Source: an uncultured Oscillospiraceae bacterium (GTDB taxonomy: Bacteria; Bacillota; Clostridia; Oscillospirales; Oscillospiraceae). From it: DNA of 30,905 nucleotides. The translations under genes and the position numbers were made by a program. Positions 8,047 to 16,004 of the stretch are shown one piece after another. Below the pieces are notes generated by a model. That model saw only the letters and a list, made by a program, of their open reading frames with translations. It was not told the DNA's origin and did no database searches. How positions within the stretch are numbered: the stretch's first letter is position 1; every line of letters starts with the position of its first letter. The stretch lies in assembly GCA_910584045.1 (NCBI GenBank), contig CAJTYO010000032.1:1-30905 (forward strand), in the 5' to 3' direction.

Positions 8047-9005
8047 AGGCCAAGGCCATTGAGCTGCTGGAGAGCGGAGCATGCACCCGGGTCCTGGGAT
8101 GGAAGGCGGGGGAGTTCTTTTACGATGTGACCCCGGCGGTGTTCACCAGTCGTGAGGAGGTCGAGCGGGACTTTGTCTTCGGCCCCTTCTGCGGGGCAAA
8201 CCTGTCCAAGTACCTGATTGCCGAGAGCCGGAAGGGCGGGAAGGTGGGGGCCTTTCTGAAGCCCTGCGACACCTACTCCTTCCGGCAGCTCCAGAAGGAG
8301 CACCGCGTGCTGCGGGAGAACGTGTACGCCGTGGGCGTGCAGTGCATAGGCATGTGCGACATCGAGGCGGTGAAAGCCGCCGGGATGAAGGGCGTAGTGG
8401 GCGCGGAGGAGCGGGGGGAGGACCTGGTGGTCCGCACCCTGTACGGCGAGAGGACCATGGAGCGCCGCGCCGCCCTGGCGGAGCGCTGCCAGGTGTGCAA
8501 GAGCAAAAAGCTGCTGGACTGCGACGAGCGCATCGGCGGGCAGGGGGAGGAGCTGTCCTCCGCCCGGTTCGACGGGGTGGCGCGGCTGGAGGCCATGACG
8601 GCGGAGGAGCGCTTCGCCTTCTGGCGGGGGGAGCTGAGCCGGTGTATCCGGTGCAACGCCTGCCGGAATGTGTGCCCCGCCTGCTCCTGCGAGAAGTGCG
8701 TGTTTGACAACCCCGCCTCCGGCGCGGAGAACAAGGCGGCGGCGGATAGCTTCGAGGAGAACCTGTTCCATATCATCCGCGCCTTCCACGTGGCGGGGCG
8801 GTGTACGGACTGCGGCGAGTGCTCCCGGGTGTGCCCCCAGCACATCCCTCTGCACCTGCTCAACCGGAAATTCATCAAAGATATAAACGAGCTCTACGGC
8901 GGCTATCAGGCCGGCGAGGACCCGGAGACCCGGCCCCCGTTGGTAGATTTCCGCCTGGACGACCCGGAGCCGTCCGTGGTCCATGAAAGGGGGCGGAAGG
9001 GATGA
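8031..9005 (+). CDS. flxC: FlxC-like iron-sulfur protein (FrhB-related N-terminus plus dicluster ferredoxin)
   Basis: 324 residues from the ATG at 8031, which has GGAGG about 8 nt upstream and overlaps the flxD stop by 16 bp. The N-terminal half resembles the F420-hydrogenase/dehydrogenase beta family (GPFCGANLSKYL, LKPCDTYSFRQL, GVQCIGMCD). The middle has CQVCKSKKLLDC. The C-terminal half has two cluster motifs, CIRCNACRNVCPACSCEKC and CTDCGECSRVCP. In Desulfovibrio FlxABCD-HdrABC the corresponding subunit relays electrons between the NADH-oxidising FlxA and HdrA. The tail after residue 290 is proline- and charge-rich. Calling it flxC rests on domain order and neighbours. It could equally be named a coenzyme F420 hydrogenase beta-type protein. 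Confidence 0.75.
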   Translation: MQERVKAKAIELLESGACTRVLGWKAGEFFYDVTPAVFTSREEVERDFVFGPFCGANLSKYLIAESRKGGKVGAFLKPCDTYSFRQLQKEHRVLRENVYAVGVQCIGMCDIEAVKAAGMKGVVGAEERGEDLVVRTLYGERTMERRAALAERCQVCKSKKLLDCDERIGGQGEELSSARFDGVARLEAMTAEERFAFWRGELSRCIRCNACRNVCPACSCEKCVFDNPASGAENKAAADSFEENLFHIIRAFHVAGRCTDCGECSRVCPQHIPLHLLNRKFIKDINELYGGYQAGEDPETRPPLVDFRLDDPEPSVVHERGRKG

Positions 9006-10006
9006 GAAAGCTGCCTGTTGCCCGGCTGAACGAGCTCTTCGCCGCCATCGCGGCTGAGCGGAAGCTGTACATCCCCGCCGGGGATGCCAAGACCGCGGCC
9101 TTCACCCTCTGGCGGGAGGGACTGGAGATGACGAAGGCCCTCAATACCAGCCGCAGCGCCAAGGACCTGTTCTTCCCCCAGGTGGAGAACCTGGTGGACT
9201 TCAAGGTCAGCGGCAGGGAGATCGAGATCGTGGAGAGCCGGGACCCCGGCGAGAGCTTTGTGGTCTTCGGCGTGCGCGCCTGCGACTGCCGGAGCTTCGA
9301 CATATTAGACAAGGTGTTTTTGTGCGACCCGGCGGACACCTACTACCAGTCCCGCCGGGAGAATGGCGTGGTGGTGACCCTGGCGTGTAAGGAACCGGAG
9401 GAGACCTGCTTCTGCACCGCCCTGGGCGTCGACCCGGCGGACCCCGCCGGGGACGTGACGGGCTGGACGGAGGGGGAGGACCTATACCTCCGGGCCAACA
9501 CGGAGAAGGGGGAGTCCCTGCTGGCCGGACTGCCCCTGTTTGTGGAGGGGGAGAAACCGGAGACAGACCGGTCCGTCTTCGGCCGTCTGCCTCTGAAGGA
9601 ACTGGACTGGAGCGCCTTCGGCGGAGAGAAGATGATGGAGCTCTTCTCCTCCCCGGCGTGGGAGAGCCTGGCGGAGAGCTGCCTGGGCTGTGGAACCTGC
9701 ACCTTCGTGTGCCCCACCTGCCAGTGCTATGACGTCAAGGATTTCAAAACCAACGACGGGGTGAGGCGCTTCCGCTGCTGGGACAGCTGTATGTACTCCG
9801 ACTTTACCCTTATGTCCGCCGGACAGCCCCGGCCTACCCAGCTGGAGCGGTTCCGTCAGCGGTTCATGCACAAGCTGGTCTACTATCCCTCCAACCACGA
9901 AGGGGAGTTCGGCTGCGTGGGCTGCGGGCGGTGTCTGCAGAAGTGCCCCATTTCCATGAACATTGTCAAGGTCGCCCGGGCCTTGGGAGAGGAGGCGAAG
10001 CCATGA
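9002..10006 (+). CDS. flxB: FlxB-like 4Fe-4S protein (AsrA/HydB type)
   Basis: 334-residue protein of the family containing anaerobic sulfite reductase subunit A and sulfhydrogenase beta subunit. Features are the N-terminal segment ending in ARGE-like helices, GVRACDCRSFDILDKVF (a cysteine pair near residues 97-99), CFCTALGVDP, and a C-terminal dicluster ferredoxin: CLGCGTCTFVCPTCQCYD and CVGCGRCLQKCP. Such subunits carry electrons from an FAD/NAD(P)H module such as the next gene. Its ATG overlaps the previous stop (ATGA), and its own stop overlaps the next start. The combination with FlxA is the same as in AsrAB and HydBG pairs, which supports a physical pair. It is soluble. Confidence 0.82.
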   Translation: MRKLPVARLNELFAAIAAERKLYIPAGDAKTAAFTLWREGLEMTKALNTSRSAKDLFFPQVENLVDFKVSGREIEIVESRDPGESFVVFGVRACDCRSFDILDKVFLCDPADTYYQSRRENGVVVTLACKEPEETCFCTALGVDPADPAGDVTGWTEGEDLYLRANTEKGESLLAGLPLFVEGEKPETDRSVFGRLPLKELDWSAFGGEKMMELFSSPAWESLAESCLGCGTCTFVCPTCQCYDVKDFKTNDGVRRFRCWDSCMYSDFTLMSAGQPRPTQLERFRQRFMHKLVYYPSNHEGEFGCVGCGRCLQKCPISMNIVKVARALGEEAKP

Positions 10007-10830
10007 AGAGCGATCCGTTGATCCCCATGCTGGCCGTGGTGACGGACGTGCGGCGGGACACGCCGGACGTGAAGACCTTCCGGGTGGTGGGTACGGACGG
10101 GAAGAAACCCTTCCTCCACATCCCCGGCCAGTGCGCCATGCTGTCCATGCCCGGCGTGGGTGAGGCGCTGTTCTCCATCACCTCCTCACCCACCCGCGAG
10201 GAGGACCTGGAGTTCTCCATCAAGAAGTGCGGCTGCGTCACCGACTGGCTTCATGCCATCGAGTCTGGCCAGCAGGTGACTCTCCGGGGTCCCTACGGCA
10301 ACGGCTTCCCCGTAGACACGGACTTTGCCGGGAAGGACCTGCTCTTCGTGGCCGGAGGCATCGGTCTGGCTCCCCTGCGCTCCGTCATCAACTATGTCCG
10401 GCACTACCGGGACCGGTACGGCAGCGTGGACATCGTCTACGGCTCCCGCAGCAAGGCGGACCTGGTGGACTACCAGGAGATTCTGGACGAGTGGTGCCGG
10501 GAGGACGGCATCAATGTCCACCTGACCATCGACAACCCCCAGCCGGACTGGGACGGTCACGTGGGCTTTGTGCCCAACTTCGTCAAGGAGCTGGGCTTTG
10601 ACACCGGGAAAACGGTGGTCATGTGCGGGCCGCCCATCATGATCAAGTTCACCCTGGCCGGGCTCATGGAGCAGGGCTTTCCGAAGGAGCGGATCTACAC
10701 CACCCTGGAGCTGCGGATGAAGTGCGGCCTGGGCCGCTGCGGCCGGTGCAATATCGGCGACAAATACGTCTGCAAGGACGGGCCCGTGTTCCGGCTGGAC
10801 CAGCTGGACCGGCTGCCGGATGAATATTAA
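10003..10830 (+). CDS. flxA: FlxA-like FAD/NAD(P)H oxidoreductase (AsrB/HydG type)
   Basis: 275-residue ferredoxin-NADP reductase fold protein, the likely electron entry point. The ATG at 10003 is chosen because it follows GGAGGCGAAG and overlaps the flxB stop; the longer upstream frame is the shadow of flxB. An FAD-binding beta-barrel (residues 8-105) includes the segment GEALFSITSSP (53-63) at the usual FAD site. The nucleotide domain opens with VAGGIGLAPLRSVI (117-130) and ends with MCGPPIMI (207-214). A C-terminal [2Fe-2S] site has Cys241, Cys246, Cys249 and Cys257. Relatives are PyrK, AsrB, sulfhydrogenase gamma and FlxA. NADH is the donor in FlxA; NADPH cannot be excluded from sequence. 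Confidence 0.87.
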   Translation: MKSDPLIPMLAVVTDVRRDTPDVKTFRVVGTDGKKPFLHIPGQCAMLSMPGVGEALFSITSSPTREEDLEFSIKKCGCVTDWLHAIESGQQVTLRGPYGNGFPVDTDFAGKDLLFVAGGIGLAPLRSVINYVRHYRDRYGSVDIVYGSRSKADLVDYQEILDEWCREDGINVHLTIDNPQPDWDGHVGFVPNFVKELGFDTGKTVVMCGPPIMIKFTLAGLMEQGFPKERIYTTLELRMKCGLGRCGRCNIGDKYVCKDGPVFRLDQLDRLPDEY

Positions 10831-10838
10831 GGAGCTGG

Positions 10839-11522
10839 ATGGATGATATGGAACAAATGGTAACTGTTTACCTCTTCGGGAAGCGCTATCAGGTGCCTGA
10901 GAGCCTGACCATCATGGAGGCCATGGAGTACGCGGGCTATCAGATGGTGCGGGGCTGCGGCTGCCGCAACGGGTTCTGCGGGGCCTGCGCCACCATCTAC
11001 CGCATCGCCGGAGACCGGGAGCTGAAGGGCTGTCTGGCCTGCTCTACCAAGGTGGAAGACAACATGTATGTGGCCACCCTGCCCTTCTTCCCCCTGGTGA
11101 AGGAGGTCTATGACATCGAAAAGGTGAAGCCCACCGAGCAGATCATGATGCAGCTCTATCCGGAAATTTACGCATGTGTGGGCTGCAGCGCCTGCACCAA
11201 GGCCTGCACCCAGGGGCTGGACGTGATGCAGTATATCGCCTACGCCCAGCGGGGCGAATATGAAAAGTGCGCCGAGGCATCCTTCGACTGCGTGATGTGC
11301 GGCGTGTGCTCCGCCCGGTGCCCGGCGGGCATCTCCCACCCTCAGGTGGCCATGCTGGCCCGGCGGCTGAACGGCAAATATCTGGCCCCCCGCTGCGATC
11401 ACCTGGACGAACGGATCGAGGAGATCCGGGAGGGCAAGTTCATCCCCCTCATCGAGGAGCTGATGGGCAGACCCCTGGAGGAACTGCGGGAGCTGTACAA
11501 CAACCGGGATATTGAGAAATAG
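10839..11522 (+). CDS. frdB: Fumarate reductase iron-sulfur subunit-like protein (FrdB/TfrB N-terminal type)
   Basis: 227 residues. The N-terminal plant-type [2Fe-2S] domain has Cys42-x4-Cys47-x2-Cys50 and Cys65. The C-terminal helical domain has two canonical cubane motifs, Cys113/116/119/123 and Cys151/154/157/161. Classical FrdB/SdhB instead carries one [4Fe-4S] and one [3Fe-4S] next to the quinone. Here the last cluster keeps four cysteines, and no membrane anchor gene is present, so a soluble non-quinone donor is likely. The layout equals the N-terminal part of methanogen TfrB, whose HdrB-like C-terminus is replaced here by the separate HdrB. ATG 10839 is 4-5 nt after AAGGAG; ATG 10848 is a possible start too. 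It feeds electrons to FrdA. Confidence 0.85.
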   Translation: MDDMEQMVTVYLFGKRYQVPESLTIMEAMEYAGYQMVRGCGCRNGFCGACATIYRIAGDRELKGCLACSTKVEDNMYVATLPFFPLVKEVYDIEKVKPTEQIMMQLYPEIYACVGCSACTKACTQGLDVMQYIAYAQRGEYEKCAEASFDCVMCGVCSARCPAGISHPQVAMLARRLNGKYLAPRCDHLDERIEEIREGKFIPLIEELMGRPLEELRELYNNRDIEK

Positions 11523-11536
11523 GGAGGGCTGCGGAT

Positions 11537-13144
11537 ATGTATCTTGATCCTGTCATCCGCTCGTCGGCGGAGAAGGTAGCCGCCGCCCGGGCGGAAAACA
11601 TAAAGCTGGACCCCCGCCGCCTGACGGCGGAGGAGAAGGAGCGGCTGCTGAGGGACTTCCACCCGGACTATCGGGAGGACCAGTTTGCAGTTATAAAGGC
11701 CGGCCTCAACCGGGGGGAGAAGGCGCCCCATGAGCTGGCGGCCCTGCTGCAGGGCCGCTCCCGCATCGACCCGGCGGAGATCGATCTGACGAAGCCGGAC
11801 TACGACGTGGACGTGCTGATCATCGGCGGCGGCGGCGCGGGGACGGCGGCTGCTATCGAGGCCCACCAGGCGGGGGCGAAGGTAATGGTAGTCACCAAGC
11901 TGCGCATGGGCGACGCCAACACCATGATGGCCGAGGGCGGCATCCAAGCCGCCGACAAGCCCAACGACTCCCCCGCCCGCCACTTCCTGGACGCCTACGG
12001 CGGCGGTCATTTTGCCGCCCAGAAGGATCTGCTGGTCCGCCTGGTCACCGAGGCTCCGGAGGCCATCCGGTGGCTCAGTGAGCTGGGTGTGGAGTTCGAC
12101 AAGGCTCCCGACGGGACCATGCTGACCACCCACGGCGGCGGCACCTCCCGCAAGCGGATGCATGCGGCCAAGGACTACTCCGGTGCGGAGATCATGCGCA
12201 CCCTGCGGGATGAGGCGCTCAACCGGCAGATTCCCGTGGTGGACTTCACCGCCGCGGTGGAGCTGGTTTTGGACGAGGACGGCCGGTGCGCGGGGGCGGT
12301 GCTGATGAACATGGAGACCCGGGAACTGCTGCTGGCCCGGGCCGGGACGGTGATCCTGGCCACCGGCGGCGCGGGGCGGCTCCACTACCAGGGCTTCCCC
12401 ACCTCCAACCACTACGGAGCCACTGCCGACGGACTGGTGCTGGGCTATCGGGCGGGGGCTAGACTGCTGTACGCGGACACCCTCCAGTACCACCCCACCG
12501 GCGCGGCCTTCCCTGCCCAGATTTTCGGCGCGCTGGTGACGGAGAAGGTCCGGTCTGTGGGCGCTATGCTGATCAACGCCGAGGGCGAGGCCTTCATCAA
12601 TCCCCTGGAGACCCGGGATGTGGCCGCCGCCGGCATTATCCGGGAGTGCTCTGAGCGGGGACGGGGGGTGAAGACCCCGGGCGGCTGCGCCGTCTGGCTG
12701 GACACCCCAATGATCGAGCTGAAGCACGGCCAGGGGGCCATCGAGCGGCGCATCCCCGCCATGCTGCGCATGTTCGGCAAGTACGATATCGACATCCGGC
12801 GGGAGCCCATCCTGGTCTACCCCACCCTGCACTACCAGAACGGCGGTCTGCATATCACGCCGGATGGACAGACGGACGTGGAGGACCTCTTTGCCGCCGG
12901 CGAGGTGGTGGGCGGCATTCACGGGCGCAACCGCCTGATGGGCAACAGTCTGCTGGACATCATCGTCTTCGGCCGCATCGCCGGGCGCAGCGCGGCGGAG
13001 AAGAGCCGGAGCGCACGGCATGGAGCCCTCAGCCTGGACCATGTGGAGCGCTTCCACCGGGGGCTGGAGGAGGCGGGGATCGGCGGAGGCGGTGCGTCGC
13101 CCAAGCTGCTGCCCACCTACAACTCCATGGGGCGCGACTTTTAA
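11537..13144 (+). CDS. frdA: Fumarate reductase flavoprotein subunit with N-terminal extension
   Basis: 535-residue FAD protein of the SdhA/FrdA/NadB/TfrA family. FAD motif GGGGAG lies at 97-102, His199 in THGGG, QYHPTG at 317-322, the proton-shuttle-type arginine Arg339 in TEKVRS, His432 in PTLHYQNGG, and HGRNR (462-466) with the substrate arginine, so dicarboxylate chemistry should be intact. About 90 residues precede the FAD motif, whereas classical FrdA starts within about 10 residues of it. The extension is charged and helical. The C-terminal helical and small domains of E. coli FrdA (about 600 residues) are shortened. GGAGGG precedes the start. L-aspartate oxidase is the alternative, but no nadA or nadC is near and the pathway neighbours favour fumarate reduction. 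Confidence 0.86.
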   Translation: MYLDPVIRSSAEKVAAARAENIKLDPRRLTAEEKERLLRDFHPDYREDQFAVIKAGLNRGEKAPHELAALLQGRSRIDPAEIDLTKPDYDVDVLIIGGGGAGTAAAIEAHQAGAKVMVVTKLRMGDANTMMAEGGIQAADKPNDSPARHFLDAYGGGHFAAQKDLLVRLVTEAPEAIRWLSELGVEFDKAPDGTMLTTHGGGTSRKRMHAAKDYSGAEIMRTLRDEALNRQIPVVDFTAAVELVLDEDGRCAGAVLMNMETRELLLARAGTVILATGGAGRLHYQGFPTSNHYGATADGLVLGYRAGARLLYADTLQYHPTGAAFPAQIFGALVTEKVRSVGAMLINAEGEAFINPLETRDVAAAGIIRECSERGRGVKTPGGCAVWLDTPMIELKHGQGAIERRIPAMLRMFGKYDIDIRREPILVYPTLHYQNGGLHITPDGQTDVEDLFAAGEVVGGIHGRNRLMGNSLLDIIVFGRIAGRSAAEKSRSARHGALSLDHVERFHRGLEEAGIGGGGASPKLLPTYNSMGRDF

Positions 13145-13180
13145 AGACTGCCATTCCATGAGCTTTTCCGGAGGTTTTCT

Positions 13181-13939
13181 ATGGAAAAGAAATACCGCGC
13201 GAAGCAGGCATCCGACTCTCTGCTGGTGGGGGCGCTCCTCAGCGCCTCCGGCGGCTTGCAGGACGCGTATACCTACAACATCCGGGACGAGGTGTTTGCC
13301 AACGCTCAGACCGGGAATATCGTCCTGCTGGGACAGAACCTGATGCTGGGCCGCTGGGAGGACGCGCTGCGGTATTTGCTGCCGCTGCTCGCCTTCGCCG
13401 GAGGGGTGTATATGGCCGAGGTCATCCACACCCACTTCCACACCAGAGGGATCGCCATGCACTGGCGGCATGCGGTGCTGCTGGTGGAGGTGGGGCTGCT
13501 GTTCGCGGTGGGGTGGATGCCTCAGAGCCTGAATCTGCCGGCCAACATGCTGGTCAGCTTCGTCTGCGCCATGCAGGTGGAGGCATTCCGGGAGCTGGAG
13601 GGCAGCTCCTACGCCACCACCATGTGTATCGGCAACCTGCGCAGCGCCATGGAAAACCTCTACTACTGGCGGAAGACAAGGGACGACGTTCGCCGGCACA
13701 AGGCGTCGGTGTACCTCATCGTCATCGTGTTCTTCCTCATCGGCGCGGCCACCGGCGGCGTACTCTCCCAGTACTGGCGGGAGCGGACCATTCTGCTGTG
13801 CTGTCCGCCGCTGCTGGCGGCCTTCGCCCTTATGCTCCGTATCAGGGACCGGCGGCTGCGCTTCCTGTCCCTGATAACCGGGGCGGAGGAGGATGCGGCG
13901 GTGGTGGGGGAGGACTCGTCTCTCCCCACGTGCAAATAA
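13181..13939 (+). CDS. YoaK/DUF1275-family membrane protein
   Basis: 252-residue polytopic membrane protein. About six hydrophobic helices are visible: the N-terminal GALLSASGGLQDAYTY segment and stretches near residues 66-84, 96-112, 118-134, 180-204 and 206-222. The motif NAQTGNIVLLG (44-54) and the SGGLQDAYTY segment are characteristic of DUF1275. The family's function is unknown; a transport role is only a guess. The start follows GGAGG. It lies 36 bp after frdA with no terminator between and a strong terminator behind it, so it is probably the last gene of the operon. If so, a role in dicarboxylate or succinate movement is conceivable but unproven. Confidence 0.85.
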   Translation: MEKKYRAKQASDSLLVGALLSASGGLQDAYTYNIRDEVFANAQTGNIVLLGQNLMLGRWEDALRYLLPLLAFAGGVYMAEVIHTHFHTRGIAMHWRHAVLLVEVGLLFAVGWMPQSLNLPANMLVSFVCAMQVEAFRELEGSSYATTMCIGNLRSAMENLYYWRKTRDDVRRHKASVYLIVIVFFLIGAATGGVLSQYWRERTILLCCPPLLAAFALMLRIRDRRLRFLSLITGAEEDAAVVGEDSSLPTCK

Positions 13940-13954
13940 AAATTGTCCCAAAGC

Positions 13955-13993
13955 AAGGACGCGGCGCCGGCAAGGTGCGCCGCGTCCTTTTTT
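13955..13993 (+). terminator. Strong intrinsic terminator of the operon
   Basis: A perfect 13-bp stem (13955-13967 with 13977-13989) and 9-nt loop are followed by a run of T. The arms begin AAGGACGCG and end CGCGTCCTT. It closes the 12-kb mdh-to-DUF1275 unit. Confidence 0.92.
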
Positions 13994-14095
13994 GCGCGGA
14001 AATTTTTGAAGGACGGTCATATTTCAGATAAAACCGCACAGACTAATCCCACAGGCCGGGCCGTGCCCGGCAACTATAGGCTCGGAGGCGAAACT

Positions 14096-15109
14096 ATGCA
14101 GAAACGATTGGGGCGGCAGACCGTTGCCCTGGAGCACCCGCCGGTCATCCTCTCCCACGCCGCCGTGGGCGGCAAGCAGGAGGGCGAGGGGCCGCTGTCC
14201 GGCTGTTTCGACCACCTGTGCGAGGACAGCTTTTTCGGCGAAAAAACCTGGGAGAAGGCGGAGAGCGCCATGCAGAAACTGGCGCTCAGCAAGGCTCTGG
14301 AGAAGGCCGCGCTGTCCCCGGAGGATCTGGACTATATCTTTGCGGGGGATCTGCTTAACCAGTGTATCGGCACCTCCTTCGGTCTGCGGGATTTCGGTAT
14401 TCCCTTCTACGGGCTGTATGGGGCCTGCTCCACCATGGGAGAGTCCCTGGCCCTGGCGTCGCTGGTCATCGCCGGCGGCTTTGCGCAGAGGGCGGGGGCC
14501 ATGACCTCCAGTCACTTCTGCACCGCCGAACGGCAGTACCGTATGCCCGTGCCCTATGGCAACCAGCGTACCCCCACGGCCCAATGGACCGCCACGGCCT
14601 CCGGCTGCGCCATCCTGGGCGCGGAGGGGGCGGGGCCCCGGATCACCGCCGTCACCTGCGGAAAGATCGTGGACAAGGGCATCTGCGACGTGAACAACAT
14701 GGGGGCGGCCATGGCGCCGGCAGCATACGACACCCTCTCCGCCCACCTCAAGGCCACGGGGACGAAGCCCTCGGACTACGACCTGATCCTCACCGGCGAC
14801 CTGGGGGTGCTGGGGCATCAGATCGTCACGGAGTTCTTTGAGCAGGACGGCGTGGATATGCACAAGAACTATCAAGACTGCGGGATGCTCCTCTACGACA
14901 TCCAGCGTCAGGATATGCACGCCGGGGCCAGCGGCTGCGGCTGCTCGGCCAGCGTACTGTGCGGGTATCTGCTGCGGGAGATGGAGGAGGGGCGGCTGAG
15001 GAAGATTCTGTTTGCCCCCACCGGGGCGCTGCTGTCCCCCACATCCAGCTTCCAGGGGGAGAGCATCCCGTCCGTCTGCCACGCGCTGACCATAGAGAGC
15101 CGGGCGTGA
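14096..15109 (+). CDS. spoVAD: Stage V sporulation protein AD
   Basis: 337 residues from ATG 14096, which follows GGAGG by about 7 nt; the open frame extends further upstream but into the preceding terminator. SpoVAD is a thiolase-fold protein that binds dipicolinic acid and helps load it into the forespore. Characteristic segments include GRQTVALEHPPVILSHA near the N-terminus, GDLLNQC, YGACSTMGESLALAS and the C-terminal CGCSASVLCGYLL. It is followed by spoVAE after 30 bp. In most endospore formers spoVAC precedes it directly. Here a DUF1275 gene and a terminator come first, so spoVAC is elsewhere or missing. Expression would be expected from a forespore sigma-G promoter, but I could not identify a convincing one. 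Confidence 0.93.
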   Translation: MQKRLGRQTVALEHPPVILSHAAVGGKQEGEGPLSGCFDHLCEDSFFGEKTWEKAESAMQKLALSKALEKAALSPEDLDYIFAGDLLNQCIGTSFGLRDFGIPFYGLYGACSTMGESLALASLVIAGGFAQRAGAMTSSHFCTAERQYRMPVPYGNQRTPTAQWTATASGCAILGAEGAGPRITAVTCGKIVDKGICDVNNMGAAMAPAAYDTLSAHLKATGTKPSDYDLILTGDLGVLGHQIVTEFFEQDGVDMHKNYQDCGMLLYDIQRQDMHAGASGCGCSASVLCGYLLREMEEGRLRKILFAPTGALLSPTSSFQGESIPSVCHALTIESRA

Positions 15110-15139
15110 GCGGCACAACAAAAGGAGGAGGTCCCATGT

Positions 15140-15496
15140 ATGCAGTATCTCAACGCGTTCCTGTGCGGCGGCATCCTATGTGCCATCGGACAGATTTTCA
15201 TCGACAAAACCCAGCTGACCCCTGCCCGTATTCTGACGGGGTATGTGGTAACCGGCGTATTTTTGGAGGCCATCGGTGTGTACGAGCCCATTGTCCAATG
15301 GGGCGGAGCGGGCGCTACGGTGCCGCTGACGGGCTTTGGGTCTAATCTGGCCAAGGGCGTGGCCAAGGCGGTGGGCGAAAAGGGCTGGCTGGGCGTGATG
15401 ACCGGCGGCCTGACGGCCACGGCGGGGGGCATCGCCGCGGCGGTGCTGTTCAGTTTCATGGCCGCGCTGGTTTTCCGGCCCGGAGAGAAGCGATGA
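15140..15496 (+). CDS. spoVAE: Stage V sporulation protein AE
   Basis: 118-residue integral membrane protein of the dipicolinate channel/loading complex. Hydrophobic helices are seen near residues 4-20, 30-48, 80-100 and 97-113, with the family segments AFLCGGILCAIGQIFIDKT and LTGFGSNLAKGV. Length matches the SpoVAEB form. ATG 15140 is 8 nt after AGGAGG; an ATG 4 bp earlier is out of frame. It shares a transcript with spoVAD and ends directly at a strong terminator stem, whose first bases overlap the stop region. Confidence 0.92.
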   Translation: MQYLNAFLCGGILCAIGQIFIDKTQLTPARILTGYVVTGVFLEAIGVYEPIVQWGGAGATVPLTGFGSNLAKGVAKAVGEKGWLGVMTGGLTATAGGIAAAVLFSFMAALVFRPGEKR

Positions 15497-15544
15497 AAAG
15501 CCTCCCGGCGTCCCCCTGCGGGGAAGGACGCCGGGAGGCTTTTA
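15497..15544. terminator. Intrinsic terminator, probably bidirectional
   Basis: A 17-bp perfect stem (15497-15513 with 15526-15542) with a 12-nt loop is flanked by A-rich and T-rich ends. It serves spoVAE on the + strand and the convergent minus-strand gene that ends at 15552. Confidence 0.88.
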
Positions 15545-15551
15545 TGCTCCG

Positions 15552-16004
15552 TCAGGAAACCTGCCTCCACGCCTGGAAGGGGGCTTGGGCGGCGTACTGA
15601 CGACATACGCCGGGCGAATCGGCCTCGCCGTAAATATACAGCATGGCGGCCTGGGGCCGGGCCTGGTCCGTGCCATAGCGGCGGTCATGGGCCCGGGCGT
15701 AGGAGACCTGGAAGGCCGGGTCGTTCAGCAGGGCCAGCGCGTCCGATAAAAGGCTCTCCTTGTCATCCTCCCGCCAGCTGGAGCCGCGGCAGCGGATTTC
15801 CAGGTTCTGAAAGGCCCAATACCCCACGGAGATTTCCGTGAGCTCAAACCGCTCCCGGCATGTCTCTTCAAATTGGTCCGCCTCGTCCGTGCGCAGAGGC
15901 AGAACGGAAACGCCCCGGTAGACGCTGTACCGGTATCCGATGAACAGCGCGGCGGCAGCTAAAAGGATGCACAGGAGATGAAACAGCTTCTTTTTTTGAC
16001 TCAT
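15552..16004 (-). CDS. Hypothetical membrane-anchored protein
   Basis: 150-residue protein I do not recognise. The N-terminus is basic (MSQKKK) followed by one hydrophobic helix (about residues 7-23), consistent with a signal anchor and an extracytoplasmic remainder. The rest is a small mixed alpha/beta domain with a few cysteines and no catalytic motif. The composition is GC-rich like the chromosome. Its start overlaps the stop of the AT-rich upstream gene (ATGA), so translation is coupled to a gene of very different base composition, which is odd. It ends at the terminator shared with spoVAE. Confidence 0.65.
   Translation of the reverse strand: MSQKKKLFHLLCILLAAAALFIGYRYSVYRGVSVLPLRTDEADQFEETCRERFELTEISVGYWAFQNLEIRCRGSSWREDDKESLLSDALALLNDPAFQVSYARAHDRRYGTDQARPQAAMLYIYGEADSPGVCRQYAAQAPFQAWRQVS

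Noticed and set aside
11399..14020. Minus-strand open frame of 873 codons opposite frdA and DUF1275
   Set aside because: Same shadow pattern. It runs through the terminator and has no ribosome binding site or recognisable domain.
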